From: Curtobacterium salicis
GTDB taxonomy: Bacteria; Actinomycetota; Actinomycetes; Actinomycetales; Microbacteriaceae
Length of the DNA stretch: 64,000 nt
Assembly (NCBI RefSeq): GCF_011759505.1
Contig: NZ_JAAOYO010000003.1
Span: forward strand, 124,001 to 188,000
Direction of reading: 5' to 3'
Part shown: piece by piece, positions 42,741-52,018 of the stretch
Layout: each line of letters starts with the position of its first letter
Position numbering within the stretch: position 1 is the first letter of the stretch
The notes under the pieces: model-generated
What the model was told of the DNA's origin: nothing
Databases searched by the model: none
What the model saw: the letters and a program-made list of their open reading frames with translations, nothing else
Made by a program: the position numbers and the translations under genes

Positions 42741-44030
42741 TCAGTGCGCGATGAGCATCGTGCTCGCCCGGGGCGACAGGGCCGCGTCGAGCACCAGGCA
42801 CGCCGCCCCGACCGCGGCGACGTCGGTCCCCCGCCGGCTCTCGACCACGGTCACCGGGTGCTTCGGCACGAGGATCGGCGAGCCGGTGATCGCCGCCGTC
42901 GCAGCCGGGAGGGCCGCGGTGCTGATCCGCGACCAGAACGGTCCGCCGAACACCACCCGGTCGAGGTCGAGCAGGTTCACGATGACGACGACGGCCCGGC
43001 CCATCACGGTGCCGATCTCCGCCGCGAGGGTCGTCGCGGCCGGGTCCCCCGCGGCGATGGCGGTACCGAGGGTGTCCCAGGCCCGGTCGACGGCCGCCAG
43101 GTCCACCGCGATGCCGTCGCCGTCCGCCGCGACGGCCGGACCACCCGCGGGGAGTCCGTCGCCCAGGGCGATCCCGCGCTCGAGGGCGATCCGCACCAGC
43201 CGGTCGGGCATCACCGTCGCCCCGACTTCGCCACGCGTGCCGTCGCCGTCCGCGGTCCCGGCGAGGGGCCCCTGGTCGACCATGATGTGCCCGGCGTCGC
43301 CCGCGTTCGCTCCGGAGCCGCGGACGGGCTCGTGGTCGATGACGAGCCCGACGCCGAACCCGGTGCCGAAGTAGACGAACGCGAAGTCCCGGGCCGCCGC
43401 TCCCCGTTCGAGGAACATCTCGCCGACGGCCGCCGCGGTGACGTCCTTCTCGAGGAGCACCGGGTAGCCGGTGGCGTCGCCCAGGGCGTCCCGGAGCGCG
43501 ACGTCCCGCCACCGGGGCAGGAACGGCGGGTCGAGCACGATGCCGGCCGCCGCGTCGATCGGCCCCGGCGAGGCGATGCCGACCCCGAGCACGCTGTCCG
43601 GGGCGACCCCGGAGCGGCGGACCAGCCCGTCCACGGCGGCGGCCATCGTCCGGACCACCTGGTCCGGGTCCTCGGCGTTCGGGGTGGAGGTGGTGGCCTC
43701 GGCGACGACCGCGCCCGCCAGGTCGAGCAGCACGTAGGTGACGACCGCGGGGTCGACGTGCACCCCGACGGCGAAGCGGCTGCGTGCCTCCAGTCGGAGG
43801 ATCGTCCGCGGCTTGCCACGACCCGACACGACCGTGCCGGACTCGACGATCATGCCGGCGTCGATGAGGAAGCGGGTGACGTTGGAGACGGTCTGCGGGC
43901 TGAGGCCGGTCCGGGCGGCGAGCTCGACGCGACTCAGGCCGTCGCGCGACCGGCGGACGGCGTCGAGCACGACCGTGCGGTTGAACCCGCCCAACGACGG
44001 CAGGTTCGCCCCCCGCCGATGCTCCGCCAT
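42741..44030 (-). CDS. ROK-family regulator without the zinc cluster
   Basis: 429 aa. The N-terminal winged helix (GGFNRTVVLDAVRRS, then VELAARTGLSPQTVSNVTRFLIDAGMIVESG) is a NagC/Mlc/XylR-type DNA-binding domain; the sugar-kinase-like ROK domain follows (FAVGVHVDPAVVTYVLLDL, GVGIASPGPID, VLLEKDVTAAAVGE, YFGTGFGVGLVID). The usual CxCGxxGC cluster after GH is absent: GDAGHIMVDQGPLAG is followed by TADGDGTRGE. ATG 44030 follows TATGGT plus 6 bases. Neighbouring mannoside genes are likely targets. Confidence 0.9.
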   Translation of the reverse strand: MAEHRRGANLPSLGGFNRTVVLDAVRRSRDGLSRVELAARTGLSPQTVSNVTRFLIDAGMIVESGTVVSGRGKPRTILRLEARSRFAVGVHVDPAVVTYVLLDLAGAVVAEATTSTPNAEDPDQVVRTMAAAVDGLVRRSGVAPDSVLGVGIASPGPIDAAAGIVLDPPFLPRWRDVALRDALGDATGYPVLLEKDVTAAAVGEMFLERGAAARDFAFVYFGTGFGVGLVIDHEPVRGSGANAGDAGHIMVDQGPLAGTADGDGTRGEVGATVMPDRLVRIALERGIALGDGLPAGGPAVAADGDGIAVDLAAVDRAWDTLGTAIAAGDPAATTLAAEIGTVMGRAVVVIVNLLDLDRVVFGGPFWSRISTAALPAATAAITGSPILVPKHPVTVVESRRGTDVAAVGAACLVLDAALSPRASTMLIAH

Positions 44031-44036
44031 CTGGCG

Positions 44037-44042
44037 ACCATA
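44037..44042 (-). promoter_or_regulatory. -10 hexamer of the leaderless ROK promoter
   Basis: TATGGT on the minus strand, 6 bases before the ATG at 44030. Confidence 0.6.
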
Positions 44043-44122
44043 CCGCCGGTGACATGCGCGGTGCGACGGCGTCCGTGTGACCTCCACCCGGTCCGCGCTG
44101 GCTTCTCACCCGCCTGCACCGT

Positions 44123-44128
44123 TAGCCT
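44123..44128 (+). promoter_or_regulatory. -10 hexamer of the leaderless GNAT promoter
   Basis: TAGCCT followed by 7 bases and the ATG at 44136. Confidence 0.55.
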
Positions 44129-44135
44129 GACCGAC

Positions 44136-44588
44136 ATGACGGACCTCCGCCTCGAAGAACTCTCCGCAGCGACCGCCGCCGCGGCCAACTCGCTGACGCT
44201 GAAGCCGGGGCAGGAGCAGTTCGTCCAGCCGACCTCGTACGCGCAGGCCGAGTCGGACGTCAAGCCGAGCGCCTCTTGGCCCCGCGTCGTCCTCGACGGG
44301 GACGAGGTCGTGGGCCTCATCATCGGCAGCTTCGACGCCGAGAACGCGCAGGAAGAGCTCCGCAGCTGCATCTGGCGCGTCAACGTCTCGGCGACCGCGC
44401 AGGGCCGCGGCGTCGGTCGCTTCGCCGTCCACGGACTGGCGGAGGAAGCCCGCAAGCGCGGGTTCGAGCGCCTCACCGTCGTCTACGAACCGGGCACCGG
44501 CAGCCCTGAGGCGTTCTTCGAGGCCATCGGCTTCACGGTCGTCGGCGAGACGCAGTACGGCGACCACTTCGCAGCCCTGACGCTGTAG
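44136..44588 (+). CDS. GNAT-family acetyltransferase
   Basis: 150 aa. The acetyl-CoA-binding motif A is VNVSATAQGRGVGRFAVHGLAEEARKRG, preceded by the strand VVLDGDEVVGLIIGSFD and followed by GSPEAFFEAIGFTVVGE, the typical order of the fold. Substrate unknown. The stop TAG shares its last base with the GTG of the next gene (TAGTG), so they are coupled. Start set by a leaderless promoter. Confidence 0.9.
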   Translation: MTDLRLEELSAATAAAANSLTLKPGQEQFVQPTSYAQAESDVKPSASWPRVVLDGDEVVGLIIGSFDAENAQEELRSCIWRVNVSATAQGRGVGRFAVHGLAEEARKRGFERLTVVYEPGTGSPEAFFEAIGFTVVGETQYGDHFAALTL

Positions 44589-44956
44589 TGCCGGACCCGG
44601 TCGACTTCGGGGCCGAGGTCGCCGCGGTCGTCCGCTCGATCCCGCCCGCGCACGTCATGACCTACGGCGACGTCGCCGCGGTGCTCGGCTCGCGTGCGTC
44701 CCGCGCGGTCGGCAAGGTGATGGCGCACGAGGGCTCCGACCTGCCGTGGTGGCGCGTCGTCCGCGCCGGCGGGCTGCCGCCGGCGCGCCACGAGGCGCGC
44801 GCCCTCGAGCAGTACCGCGTCGAGGGGACGCCGCTGCGGTGGTCGCGGGACGGTGCGTCCTGGAGGCTCGACATGCCCCGGGCGCGCTGGTCACCGCCCG
44901 AGGACGGCTGGCCCGAGGACGACTGGCGCGAGGACGACGGACTGCCGGAGGGCTAG
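44588..44956 (+). CDS. Alkyltransferase-like (ATL/MGMT C-terminal-domain) protein
   Basis: 122 aa. The fold of the MGMT DNA-binding domain is clear: VVRSIPPAHVMTYGDVAAVLGSRASRAVGKVMAHEG, then the active-site segment DLPWWRVVRAGG, where methyltransferases have PCHRV with the acceptor cysteine. Here tryptophan replaces that cysteine, so it cannot transfer alkyl groups; ATL proteins bind O6-alkylguanine and hand it to nucleotide excision repair. An acidic tail (PEDGWPEDDWREDDGLPEG) follows. It shares CTAG with the convergent DUF805 stop. Confidence 0.9.
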   Translation: MPDPVDFGAEVAAVVRSIPPAHVMTYGDVAAVLGSRASRAVGKVMAHEGSDLPWWRVVRAGGLPPARHEARALEQYRVEGTPLRWSRDGASWRLDMPRARWSPPEDGWPEDDWREDDGLPEG

Positions 44957-45426
44957 CGCTTCCGCGTGGTCGCCGCCGCGCCGGGCAGCAGGTCGAACCG
45001 GGTGCCCTTCGGGTTCGACGGCAGCAGGAACAGCACGAACAGCACGAGTGACCCGATGCCCGGCAGCACGTGCAGGAACTGCCAGAAGCCGGACCGGTTC
45101 GCGTCGTGCAGTCGTCGTGCGCCGAGGGCGAGCCCGCCGACCAGGGTGACGACCGCCCACAGCACGAACAGGTACGAGCCGACCGGGTTCTCGAGCAGCG
45201 GGGCGTCCGGGGTGAACGCCTGCGGCACGAGCTGCAGCACCAGGCCGATCGCGAAGGAGGTCAGCCACCACCACCAGAACTCGGAGCGCGACGCCCGGCC
45301 GGTGAACACGGTGTACTTCCGCCAGAACCGTCGGACGGCCTCCGTGAAGGGTGCCCCGACGAACGGATCGCGCAGGGCGACACCGCCCGGCTGCACGTCG
45401 TCCGACTGTCCGTCGTTGTGGCTCAT
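44953..45426 (-). CDS. DUF805 family membrane protein
   Basis: 157 aa. The N-terminal FWRKYTVFTGRASRSEFWWWW motif and ALGARRLHDANRSGFWQFL are the DUF805 signature; there are about four transmembrane helices (LTSFAIGLVLQLV, SYLFVLWAVVTLVGGLAL, LPGIGSLVLFVLFLLPS). Function unknown. It overlaps the end of the ATL gene by 4 bases: the palindrome CTAG supplies both stop codons. Confidence 0.92.
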   Translation of the reverse strand: MSHNDGQSDDVQPGGVALRDPFVGAPFTEAVRRFWRKYTVFTGRASRSEFWWWWLTSFAIGLVLQLVPQAFTPDAPLLENPVGSYLFVLWAVVTLVGGLALGARRLHDANRSGFWQFLHVLPGIGSLVLFVLFLLPSNPKGTRFDLLPGAAATTRKR

Positions 45427-45451
45427 CCCCCAAGCATCCCATCCCGGAACG

Positions 45452-45485
45452 CACATCGCGCCCCGTCCGGACGGGGCGCGATGTG
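45452..45485. terminator. Palindromic terminator of the ABC exporter operon
   Basis: A perfect 17-bp-per-arm palindrome (CACATCGCGCCCCGTCC and its complement) with no spacer, 20 bases after the exporter gene's stop and 26 bases upstream of the DUF805 start. Confidence 0.8.
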
Positions 45486-45505
45486 TGTGCGGCGGCGAGG
45501 ACGGA

Positions 45506-47440
45506 CTAGACCAGCGAGTCCCGCCAGGCGGCGTGTAGCTGGGCGAACCGGCCGGTACCCGCGATGAGGTCGGCGGGCGTGCCGTCCTCCACGATCCGGC
45601 CGTACTCCATCACGAGCACCCGGTGGGCGATCGCGACGGTCGACAGGCGGTGCGCGATGATCACGGCGGTGCGGTCGGCGAGCAGGGTCTCGAGGCCCTC
45701 CTGCACCAGGCGCTCCGACGGGATGTCGAGCGACGCCGTGGCCTCGTCGAGGATGAGCACCTTCGGGTCGGCGAGGAACGCCCGGGCGAACGACAGCAGC
45801 TGACGCTGCCCGGCCGACACGCGGCCGCCCCGCTTGTTCACGTCGGTGTCGTACCCGTCCGGCAGCGCCATGATGAACTCGTGCGCGCCGACGGCCTTCG
45901 CCGCCGACTCGATGTCCGCACGCGATGCCCCCGGTCGGCCGAGCTCGATGTTGTCGGCGACCGAACCGGAGAACAGGTACGCCTCCTGCGTCACCATGAC
46001 GATGGCGCGGCGCATGTCCTTCGGGTCGAGGTCCCGCAGGTCGACGCCGTCGAGCGTCACGGTGCCGGAGGTCGGGTCGTAGAACCGGGCCATCAGCTTA
46101 GCCAGCGTCGACTTGCCGGCACCGGTCGACCCGACCAGGGCGATCGTCTGCCCGGACGGGATGTGCAGATCGAACTCGGGCAGGACCACCCGGTCGGCCG
46201 TGTACGCGAACTCCACGTGGTCGAAGTCGATCCGACCCCGGGCGTCCGGCAGCTTCGTCGGCTTCGCGGGGTCCGGCACGCTCGGCCGCTCCTCGAGGAC
46301 GCCGGAGATCTTCTCCATCGCCGCGGAGGCCGACTGGTAGCTGTTGTAGAACATCGCGAGTTCCTGCGCCGGGTCGAAGAACCGCTTGGCGTACAGCGCG
46401 ACCGCGAGCAGCGCGCCGATCTCCAGCGATCCGCCGACGACCCGGAAGCCGCCGACGATGACGACGGCGGCCAGGGTGGCGTTGCCGATGAGCACCAGGC
46501 CCGGGTCGAAGATCCCGAACAGGTTGAACACGCGGGCGTTCGCCTGCCGGTTCAGCTCGACCTGGGTGCCGTACTCGGTCTCGTTGCGGGACTCCTTGCG
46601 GAAGGCCTGCACCGCCCGGATGCCCGTCATCGTCTCGACGAAGTGCACGATCACGCGGGCGCTGGTCGTCCGGGTGGAGCGGAACAGCTGCTGCGAGCGC
46701 TGCTGGAACCACCGGGTCAGGAACCACAGCGGCACCAGGGCGATCGCGAGCACCAGGCCCGAGGTCGGGTCGAGGAACACGAGCGCCACCGCGGTGAACA
46801 CCATGTACAGCACGCCCTGGATGAGCTGGTTCAGCCCGGAGTCGAGCAGCTCGCGGATGGAGTCCAGGTCACTCGTCTGCCGCGAGATGATGCGCCCGGA
46901 CGTGTAGGTCTCGTGGAACTCGAGCGACAGCCGCTGCGTGTGCAGGAACACGCGCTTGCGGAGGTCGAACAGGATCGCCTGACTGATCCGCGCCGCGAGC
47001 ACCGTGTACCAGGCGGTGAGGACCGCACCGACGATCGCGATCGTGATGTACAGCCCGACGACGAGGAACGCCGGCATCCAGTCGTCCCGGTCGAGCACGG
47101 CGGGCAGGGCGTTGTCGATGCCCCACGCGATGAGCGTCGGGCCGGCGACCTGTCCACCGGTGGAGAGCACCACGACGACCGCGATGCCCCAGAGTCGGGC
47201 CTTGAGCGGCGACGCGAGGGAGCTGAGCAGCGTCAGCGACCGGCGGCGTAGCCGACGGCTCTCGGCCTTCGTGAAGTCCTCGCGCTCCTCGCCGCGCGTG
47301 CCGTGCACGGTGATCGACGCGGTGACGGGCGCTGCCGCCTCGGCCGCCTGCGTGCCGGTGCCGACCTGCGCGATCGGCACCGCCCCTCCCGGCTCCTGAT
47401 CGACGGTCACGGGCCGGTCCTGGTCGGTCTCGTTGCTCAT
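45506..47440 (-). CDS. ABC exporter, catalytic-site subunit
   Basis: A 644-aa fused permease-ATPase. Six transmembrane helices follow a 75-residue polar N-terminus; the nucleotide-binding domain has Walker [17 protein letters not shown]-loop [12 protein letters not shown], signature [17 protein letters not shown] (altered from LSGGQ), Walker [13 protein letters not shown] with the catalytic glutamate, and H-loop IAHRLST. With the 47437 gene it forms a heterodimeric exporter of the type TM287/288 or Rv1272c/Rv1273c, in which one ATP site is degenerate. Overlaps its partner (ATGA). Confidence 0.93.
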   Translation of the reverse strand: MSNETDQDRPVTVDQEPGGAVPIAQVGTGTQAAEAAAPVTASITVHGTRGEEREDFTKAESRRLRRRSLTLLSSLASPLKARLWGIAVVVVLSTGGQVAGPTLIAWGIDNALPAVLDRDDWMPAFLVVGLYITIAIVGAVLTAWYTVLAARISQAILFDLRKRVFLHTQRLSLEFHETYTSGRIISRQTSDLDSIRELLDSGLNQLIQGVLYMVFTAVALVFLDPTSGLVLAIALVPLWFLTRWFQQRSQQLFRSTRTTSARVIVHFVETMTGIRAVQAFRKESRNETEYGTQVELNRQANARVFNLFGIFDPGLVLIGNATLAAVVIVGGFRVVGGSLEIGALLAVALYAKRFFDPAQELAMFYNSYQSASAAMEKISGVLEERPSVPDPAKPTKLPDARGRIDFDHVEFAYTADRVVLPEFDLHIPSGQTIALVGSTGAGKSTLAKLMARFYDPTSGTVTLDGVDLRDLDPKDMRRAIVMVTQEAYLFSGSVADNIELGRPGASRADIESAAKAVGAHEFIMALPDGYDTDVNKRGGRVSAGQRQLLSFARAFLADPKVLILDEATASLDIPSERLVQEGLETLLADRTAVIIAHRLSTVAIAHRVLVMEYGRIVEDGTPADLIAGTGRFAQLHAAWRDSLV

Positions 47441-49263
47441 GCCATCGCCTCCTCTCGGTCCTCGGCGTCGTCGTCGTCGAGCGACGAGATGACGAAGCGG
47501 TAGTGCTCGTTGGTGGCCATCAGCTCCGAGTGGGTGCCGACAGCGGTGACGCGCCCGTTCTCCATGAGGGCCACGCGGTCGGCGAGGGTCACGGTGGACG
47601 GACGGTGGGCGACGATGAGCGAGGTCGTCTCGGCGAGGACCCGGCGGAGCCCGGCCTCGACGCGTGCCTCGGTGTCGACGTCGAGCGCGGACAGCGGGTC
47701 GTCGAGGACGAGCACGCTCGGCCGTGCCGCGATCGCCCGGGCGAGTGCCAGACGCTGCCGCTGGCCGCCGGAGAGGGACAGTCCCTCTTCGCCGACACGG
47801 GTGTCGACGCCTTCGGGCAGGTCGTCGACGAAGGACGCCTGCGCGATGTCGAGCGCCTCACGCATCACCCGGTCGGCCTCGGCACCGGACAGGTCGGGCC
47901 GACCGAGCAGGACGTTGTCGCGGACGCTGGACGAGAAGAGCGTGGCGTCCTCGAACGCGACCCCGACGTGGCGGCGGAGTTCGGCGCGGGTGAGGTCGCG
48001 GACGTCGACGCCGTCGATCGTGACCGATCCCCCGGTCACGTCGTACAGCCGCGGGACGAGCGAGAGCAGCGTCGTCTTGCCGGACCCGGTGAGCCCGACG
48101 AGCGCCATCGTCTCGCCCGGTCGCAGCTGCAGCTCGACGCCGTTCACCAGGTCGGGGAACTGCGGCGGGGAGTCCTGGTAGCGGAAGTGCGTCGCGTTGA
48201 ACGACAGCGCTCCGTGCGGCTCGGCGATGGTCTTCGGCGCTGCCGGGTCGGTGATCGTGTTCTCGGAGTCCATGACCTCGAAGAACCGGTCGACGGCGGT
48301 GCGGGTGTCGAACGTCATCGACAGGAAGAAGCCGATCGACTCGATCGGGAAGCGCAGCACGGTCGCCGTCGCGAAGAACGCGAACAGCTGGCCGACGCTC
48401 AGCTCCCCCTGGCTGGCGAGCCAGATGCCGGCGAGCAGGCAGAGCGCGAACGCGACGTCCGGCACGAGCAGCAGCCAGAACCAGATCGCGGCGATCGCCT
48501 TGGCCTTCTCGATCTCGGTGCCGCGCAGCTGTTCGGCCTGCTCGGCGAACTCGTCGAGCTTGTACCGGCCCCGACCGAACGCCTTGAGCACGCGGATCCC
48601 GTGCACCGACTGCTCGACGCTCGTGGCGAGGTCGCCGACCTGGTCCTGGCTGCGTCGGGCGACGACCGAGTACTTCCGCTCGAACAGGACGCTGTTCACC
48701 CAGACCGGGATCGACGCCACCAGGAAGATCAGGCCGAGCTGCCACCCGAAGGTGAACAGGACCCCGAACCCGATGACGATCGTGACGACGTTGACGACGA
48801 GCAGCACGATCCCGAAGGCGAGCCAGCGACGGATCAGGGACAGGTCGGACACCGAGCGGGACAGCAGCTGCCCGGACTCCCACCGGTCGTGGAACGCGAC
48901 GGGCAGGTCCTGCAGCTTGGCGTACAGCGCGTTGCGCATGCTCGCCTCGATCCGGGTCGACGGTCGCATGACCATCTTCCGGCGGGAGGCGATGAAGAAC
49001 GCCTCGAGGACGCCGAGCGCCAGCACGCCGAGGCCGGCGGGCCAGATGCGGCTGCCGTCACCGGACGCGAGCGGTCCGTCGACGAGTGCCTGCAGCACGT
49101 ACGGGATGACGAGCGCGACGACGGAGGCGCCGAGCGCCGCCAACATCCCGCCGAGCAGCCGCCATCGGTACGGCTTGACGTAGGGCCAGATGCGCGCGAT
49201 GGCGCGAGCGGTGGATGGGCGCGCCGGTGTCGGCGCCGGTTCCCGGTGGGGTACCTGGGACAT
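47437..49263 (-). CDS. ABC exporter, degenerate-site subunit
   Basis: 608 aa. Six transmembrane helices (first [25 protein letters not shown]); Walker [14 protein letters not shown], signature [17 protein letters not shown], Walker [13 protein letters not shown] in which aspartate replaces the catalytic glutamate, H-loop VAHRPSTV. The aspartate marks the non-hydrolytic site of a heterodimer; the partner supplies the other. Substrate unknown: drugs, lipids and peptides are possible. The promoter region carries an inverted repeat (49300-49320). Confidence 0.93.
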   Translation of the reverse strand: MSQVPHREPAPTPARPSTARAIARIWPYVKPYRWRLLGGMLAALGASVVALVIPYVLQALVDGPLASGDGSRIWPAGLGVLALGVLEAFFIASRRKMVMRPSTRIEASMRNALYAKLQDLPVAFHDRWESGQLLSRSVSDLSLIRRWLAFGIVLLVVNVVTIVIGFGVLFTFGWQLGLIFLVASIPVWVNSVLFERKYSVVARRSQDQVGDLATSVEQSVHGIRVLKAFGRGRYKLDEFAEQAEQLRGTEIEKAKAIAAIWFWLLLVPDVAFALCLLAGIWLASQGELSVGQLFAFFATATVLRFPIESIGFFLSMTFDTRTAVDRFFEVMDSENTITDPAAPKTIAEPHGALSFNATHFRYQDSPPQFPDLVNGVELQLRPGETMALVGLTGSGKTTLLSLVPRLYDVTGGSVTIDGVDVRDLTRAELRRHVGVAFEDATLFSSSVRDNVLLGRPDLSGAEADRVMREALDIAQASFVDDLPEGVDTRVGEEGLSLSGGQRQRLALARAIAARPSVLVLDDPLSALDVDTEARVEAGLRRVLAETTSLIVAHRPSTVTLADRVALMENGRVTAVGTHSELMATNEHYRFVISSLDDDDAEDREEAMA

Positions 49264-49730
49264 GCGTGTGCGTCCTCGTGCTTCGTACGGGCACCGGTGC
49301 GGTCAGGTTGCGTCTGACCGGACGGGAGGCCCGGGGTGCGTTGCGTGGTCTGGTCGGCCGAGCGCCCGCTCGGGTCCACCGCGACGGTGTCACGGGGTCC
49401 TCGGGTTGCGTCGACGCCGCTGGTACGGCGTCGCCCGTGGGGCGGGTGGGGCCGGTCGTGCCGCCTAGGCGGACGGCGGTGTCGGGACGCCGGGAGCGGC
49501 CGTGCCGATGGACGTCGATCGCGTCCGGGCAGCCGTTGCGGTGGTGCCGGTCGTCGTGTCCATCGTCACTCCAGTCTCGTCGTCGTCACCGTCGTGCCCG
49601 CGGTGCTGCCGACCTGAGAAGTCGTCAGCGATGAGGTCGCGGAGCCTTGCAGACTATCGGCACGCACTCCCAGGACGCAACCAGGATCGCGTGCTGGTTG
49701 CACCCCGGGCGACACGAGGCCGGACTGGAC
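49264..49730. other. Gene-free region between exporter and purH
   Basis: No gene is supported in these 467 bases. It contains a candidate operator (49300-49320), one GGACGGGAGGC copy (49320-49330) and a weak hairpin GCAACCA/TGGTTGC (49677-49701) that may end purH transcription. Confidence 0.5.
49300..49320. promoter_or_regulatory. Candidate operator of the ABC exporter operon
   Basis: CGGTCAG and CTGACCG, a perfect 7-bp inverted repeat with 7 bases between, 37 bases upstream of the exporter start. No regulator gene is adjacent. Confidence 0.45.
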
Positions 49731-51380
49731 TCAGTGGAAGAAGTGGCGTTCCCCGGTGAAGTACATCGTCACGCCGGCGGCCGTCGCGGCCTGGATGACC
49801 TCGTCGTCGCGGACGCTGCCGCCGGGCTGGGCGACGGCTCGGACCCCGGCGTCGAGCAGCACCTGCAGGCCGTCGGCGAACGGGAAGAACGCGTCCGATG
49901 CCGCGACCGAACCGGCGGCGCGGTCCCCGGCCCGGTTCACCGCGAGGTGGCACGAGTCCACCCGGTTGACCTGCCCCATGCCGACGCCGACGCTCGCACC
50001 CTGGTTCGCCAGGAGGATCGCGTTCGACTTCACCGCACGGCTGGCCTTCCACGCGAACGCCAGGTCCGCCAGGGTCTGCTCGTCGGCGGGCTCGCCGGAG
50101 ACCAGGGTCCAGCTCGACTGGTCGAACGTCGTGAAGCGGTCGGCGTCCTGCACGAGGAACCCACCGGAGATCTGCTTGACCTCCTGCTCGGCGAGCGCGA
50201 AGTCCGCCGGCAGCGTGAGCAGACGGATGTTCTTCTTGCGGGACAGGACCTCGAGCGCCTCCGGGTCGAAGGCGGGGGCGACGACGACCTCGGTGAAGAT
50301 GTCGGCGATCGTCTCGGCCATCCCGCGGGTCACCGTCCGGTTCGCCGCGATGACCCCGCCGAAGGCCGACAGCGGGTCGCACGCGTGGGCGGCCGCGTGC
50401 GCCGAGGCGATCGGGTCGCCGGCGTCGGGTGCTGCGACCGCGATGCCGCAGGGGTTGGCGTGCTTGATGATCGCGACGGCCGGCTCCGTGAAGTCGTACG
50501 CGGCACGGACGGCGGCGTCGGCGTCGACGTAGTTGTTGTACGACATCTCCTTGCCGTGCAGCTGCGTCGCCTGGGCGATCCCGGTGCCGTCCGTGCTCGT
50601 GTAGAGCGCGGCGGACTGGTGGGCGTTCTCGCCGTAGCGGAGCGTCGTGGCGTGGTCGGCGGAGAACGAGAGGTGCTCCGGGAACGCGCTCGGGGCCTCC
50701 TGGCCGGCGGCAGCGGACGGACCGGACGTGTCGGACGTTCCGGACGGGGCGACGACCTCGGACGCGAAGTAGCTGGCGACCGCGGTGTCGTAGGCCGCGG
50801 TGTGGCCGAAGGCCTGCGCCGCGAGACGCTTGCGGAGCTCGAGGGTCGTGCCGCCCGCGCGGACGGCTTCGACGACCTCGGCGTAGGACGACGGCGACAC
50901 CACGATCGCGACGTTCGGGTGGTTCTTCGCCGACGCGCGGACCATCGCCGGGCCACCGATGTCGACGTTCTCGACCACCGTCGCGGTGTCCGCTCCGGAC
51001 GCGACCGTCTCGACGAACGGGTACAGGTTCACGACGACGAGTTCGAACGCCGCGATGCCGAGGTCCGCGAGCTGCTGCTCGTGCGACTCCAGGCGCAGGT
51101 CCGCGAGGAGGCCCGCGTGCACCGCCGGGTGCAGCGTCTTCACCCGCCCGTCGAGCGACTCCGGGAAGCCCGTGACGCTCGCGACGTCCGTGACGGCGTA
51201 CCCGGCGTCGCGGATGGTCTGCGCGGTGGAGCCCGTCGAGACGAGTTCGACACCGGCGTCGGCGAGCGCGCCGGCGAGCTCGAGCAGCCCCGACTTGTCG
51301 CTCACCGAGACGAGGGCTCGACGCACGGGCACGACGTCCCGGTCGCGGTACAGGCTGGGGTCGGCGGCGTGCACGCTCAT
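49731..51380 (-). CDS. purH: Bifunctional AICAR transformylase/IMP cyclohydrolase
   Basis: A 549-aa enzyme doing the last two steps of IMP synthesis. The N-terminal MGS-like cyclohydrolase domain ([51 protein letters not shown]) is followed by the transformylase domain ([51 protein letters not shown]). A Ser/Pro/Ala-rich insert ([17 protein letters not shown]) of about 20 residues joins the domains. The ATG overlaps the purN stop (ATGA). Confidence 0.97.
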   Translation of the reverse strand: MSVHAADPSLYRDRDVVPVRRALVSVSDKSGLLELAGALADAGVELVSTGSTAQTIRDAGYAVTDVASVTGFPESLDGRVKTLHPAVHAGLLADLRLESHEQQLADLGIAAFELVVVNLYPFVETVASGADTATVVENVDIGGPAMVRASAKNHPNVAIVVSPSSYAEVVEAVRAGGTTLELRKRLAAQAFGHTAAYDTAVASYFASEVVAPSGTSDTSGPSAAAGQEAPSAFPEHLSFSADHATTLRYGENAHQSAALYTSTDGTGIAQATQLHGKEMSYNNYVDADAAVRAAYDFTEPAVAIIKHANPCGIAVAAPDAGDPIASAHAAAHACDPLSAFGGVIAANRTVTRGMAETIADIFTEVVVAPAFDPEALEVLSRKKNIRLLTLPADFALAEQEVKQISGGFLVQDADRFTTFDQSSWTLVSGEPADEQTLADLAFAWKASRAVKSNAILLANQGASVGVGMGQVNRVDSCHLAVNRAGDRAAGSVAASDAFFPFADGLQVLLDAGVRAVAQPGGSVRDDEVIQAATAAGVTMYFTGERHFFH

Positions 51381-51970
51381 GCGGGGGTGGTGCCCTTCAG
51401 GTCGATGTGTCCGTTGGCGATGTCGAGGACGGTCTGGATGAGCAGCCGACGTTCGACGGGCTTGATGCGGTCGTGCAGCGTCGACTCGGTGTCGCCGGGC
51501 AGGACCGGGATGCGCTCCTGCGCCAGGATCGGTCCGCTGTCGACGCCGTCGTCCACCGCGATGACGCTCGCACCGGTCTCGGTGACGCCGGCGGCCAGGG
51601 CATCCCGGACGCCGTGCGCCCCGGGGAACTCCGGCAGGTACGCGGGATGCGTGTTGATGACCGAGGGGCCGAACTCGGCGACCACCGCGGGCGGCAGGAG
51701 ACGCATGAGCCCGGAGAGGACCAGGAGGTCCGGCGTCCACGGGCGGATCTGCTCGGCGAGCGCGGCACCCCACTCGGCACGGGTGGCGTACCGCGTGAAC
51801 GGCACCGTGAAGGTCGGGATCGAGTACTCCTCGCCGAGCTGCAGGCCCTCGGCGTCACGGTCCGCCCCGATCGCGACGACGCGGGCGGGGTACTCGGCAT
51901 CGCGGGTCGCCTCGAGCAGGGCTCGGAGGTTCGACCCGGTACCGGAGATCAGGACGACCAGTTCGAGCAC
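51377..51970 (-). CDS. purN: Phosphoribosylglycinamide formyltransferase
   Basis: 197 aa; transfers formyl from 10-formyl-THF to GAR in purine synthesis. Features: [17 protein letters not shown] (phosphate loop), [21 protein letters not shown] with catalytic Asn and His, and [14 protein letters not shown] with the catalytic aspartate. GTG start at 51970. It is coupled to purH downstream, and follows the DUF6350 gene after 48 bases. Confidence 0.97.
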   Translation of the reverse strand: MLELVVLISGTGSNLRALLEATRDAEYPARVVAIGADRDAEGLQLGEEYSIPTFTVPFTRYATRAEWGAALAEQIRPWTPDLLVLSGLMRLLPPAVVAEFGPSVINTHPAYLPEFPGAHGVRDALAAGVTETGASVIAVDDGVDSGPILAQERIPVLPGDTESTLHDRIKPVERRLLIQTVLDIANGHIDLKGTTPA

Positions 51971-52018
51971 GGGGACAACCCTAGCGGGGACGGGCCCCGG
52001 CCTGCGTGCCGCGCTGCG

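Noticed and set aside
49190..49759. Two short + strand open frames between the ABC exporter and purH
   Set aside because: Arg/Gly-rich, overlapping gene ends, no ribosome site or family likeness.
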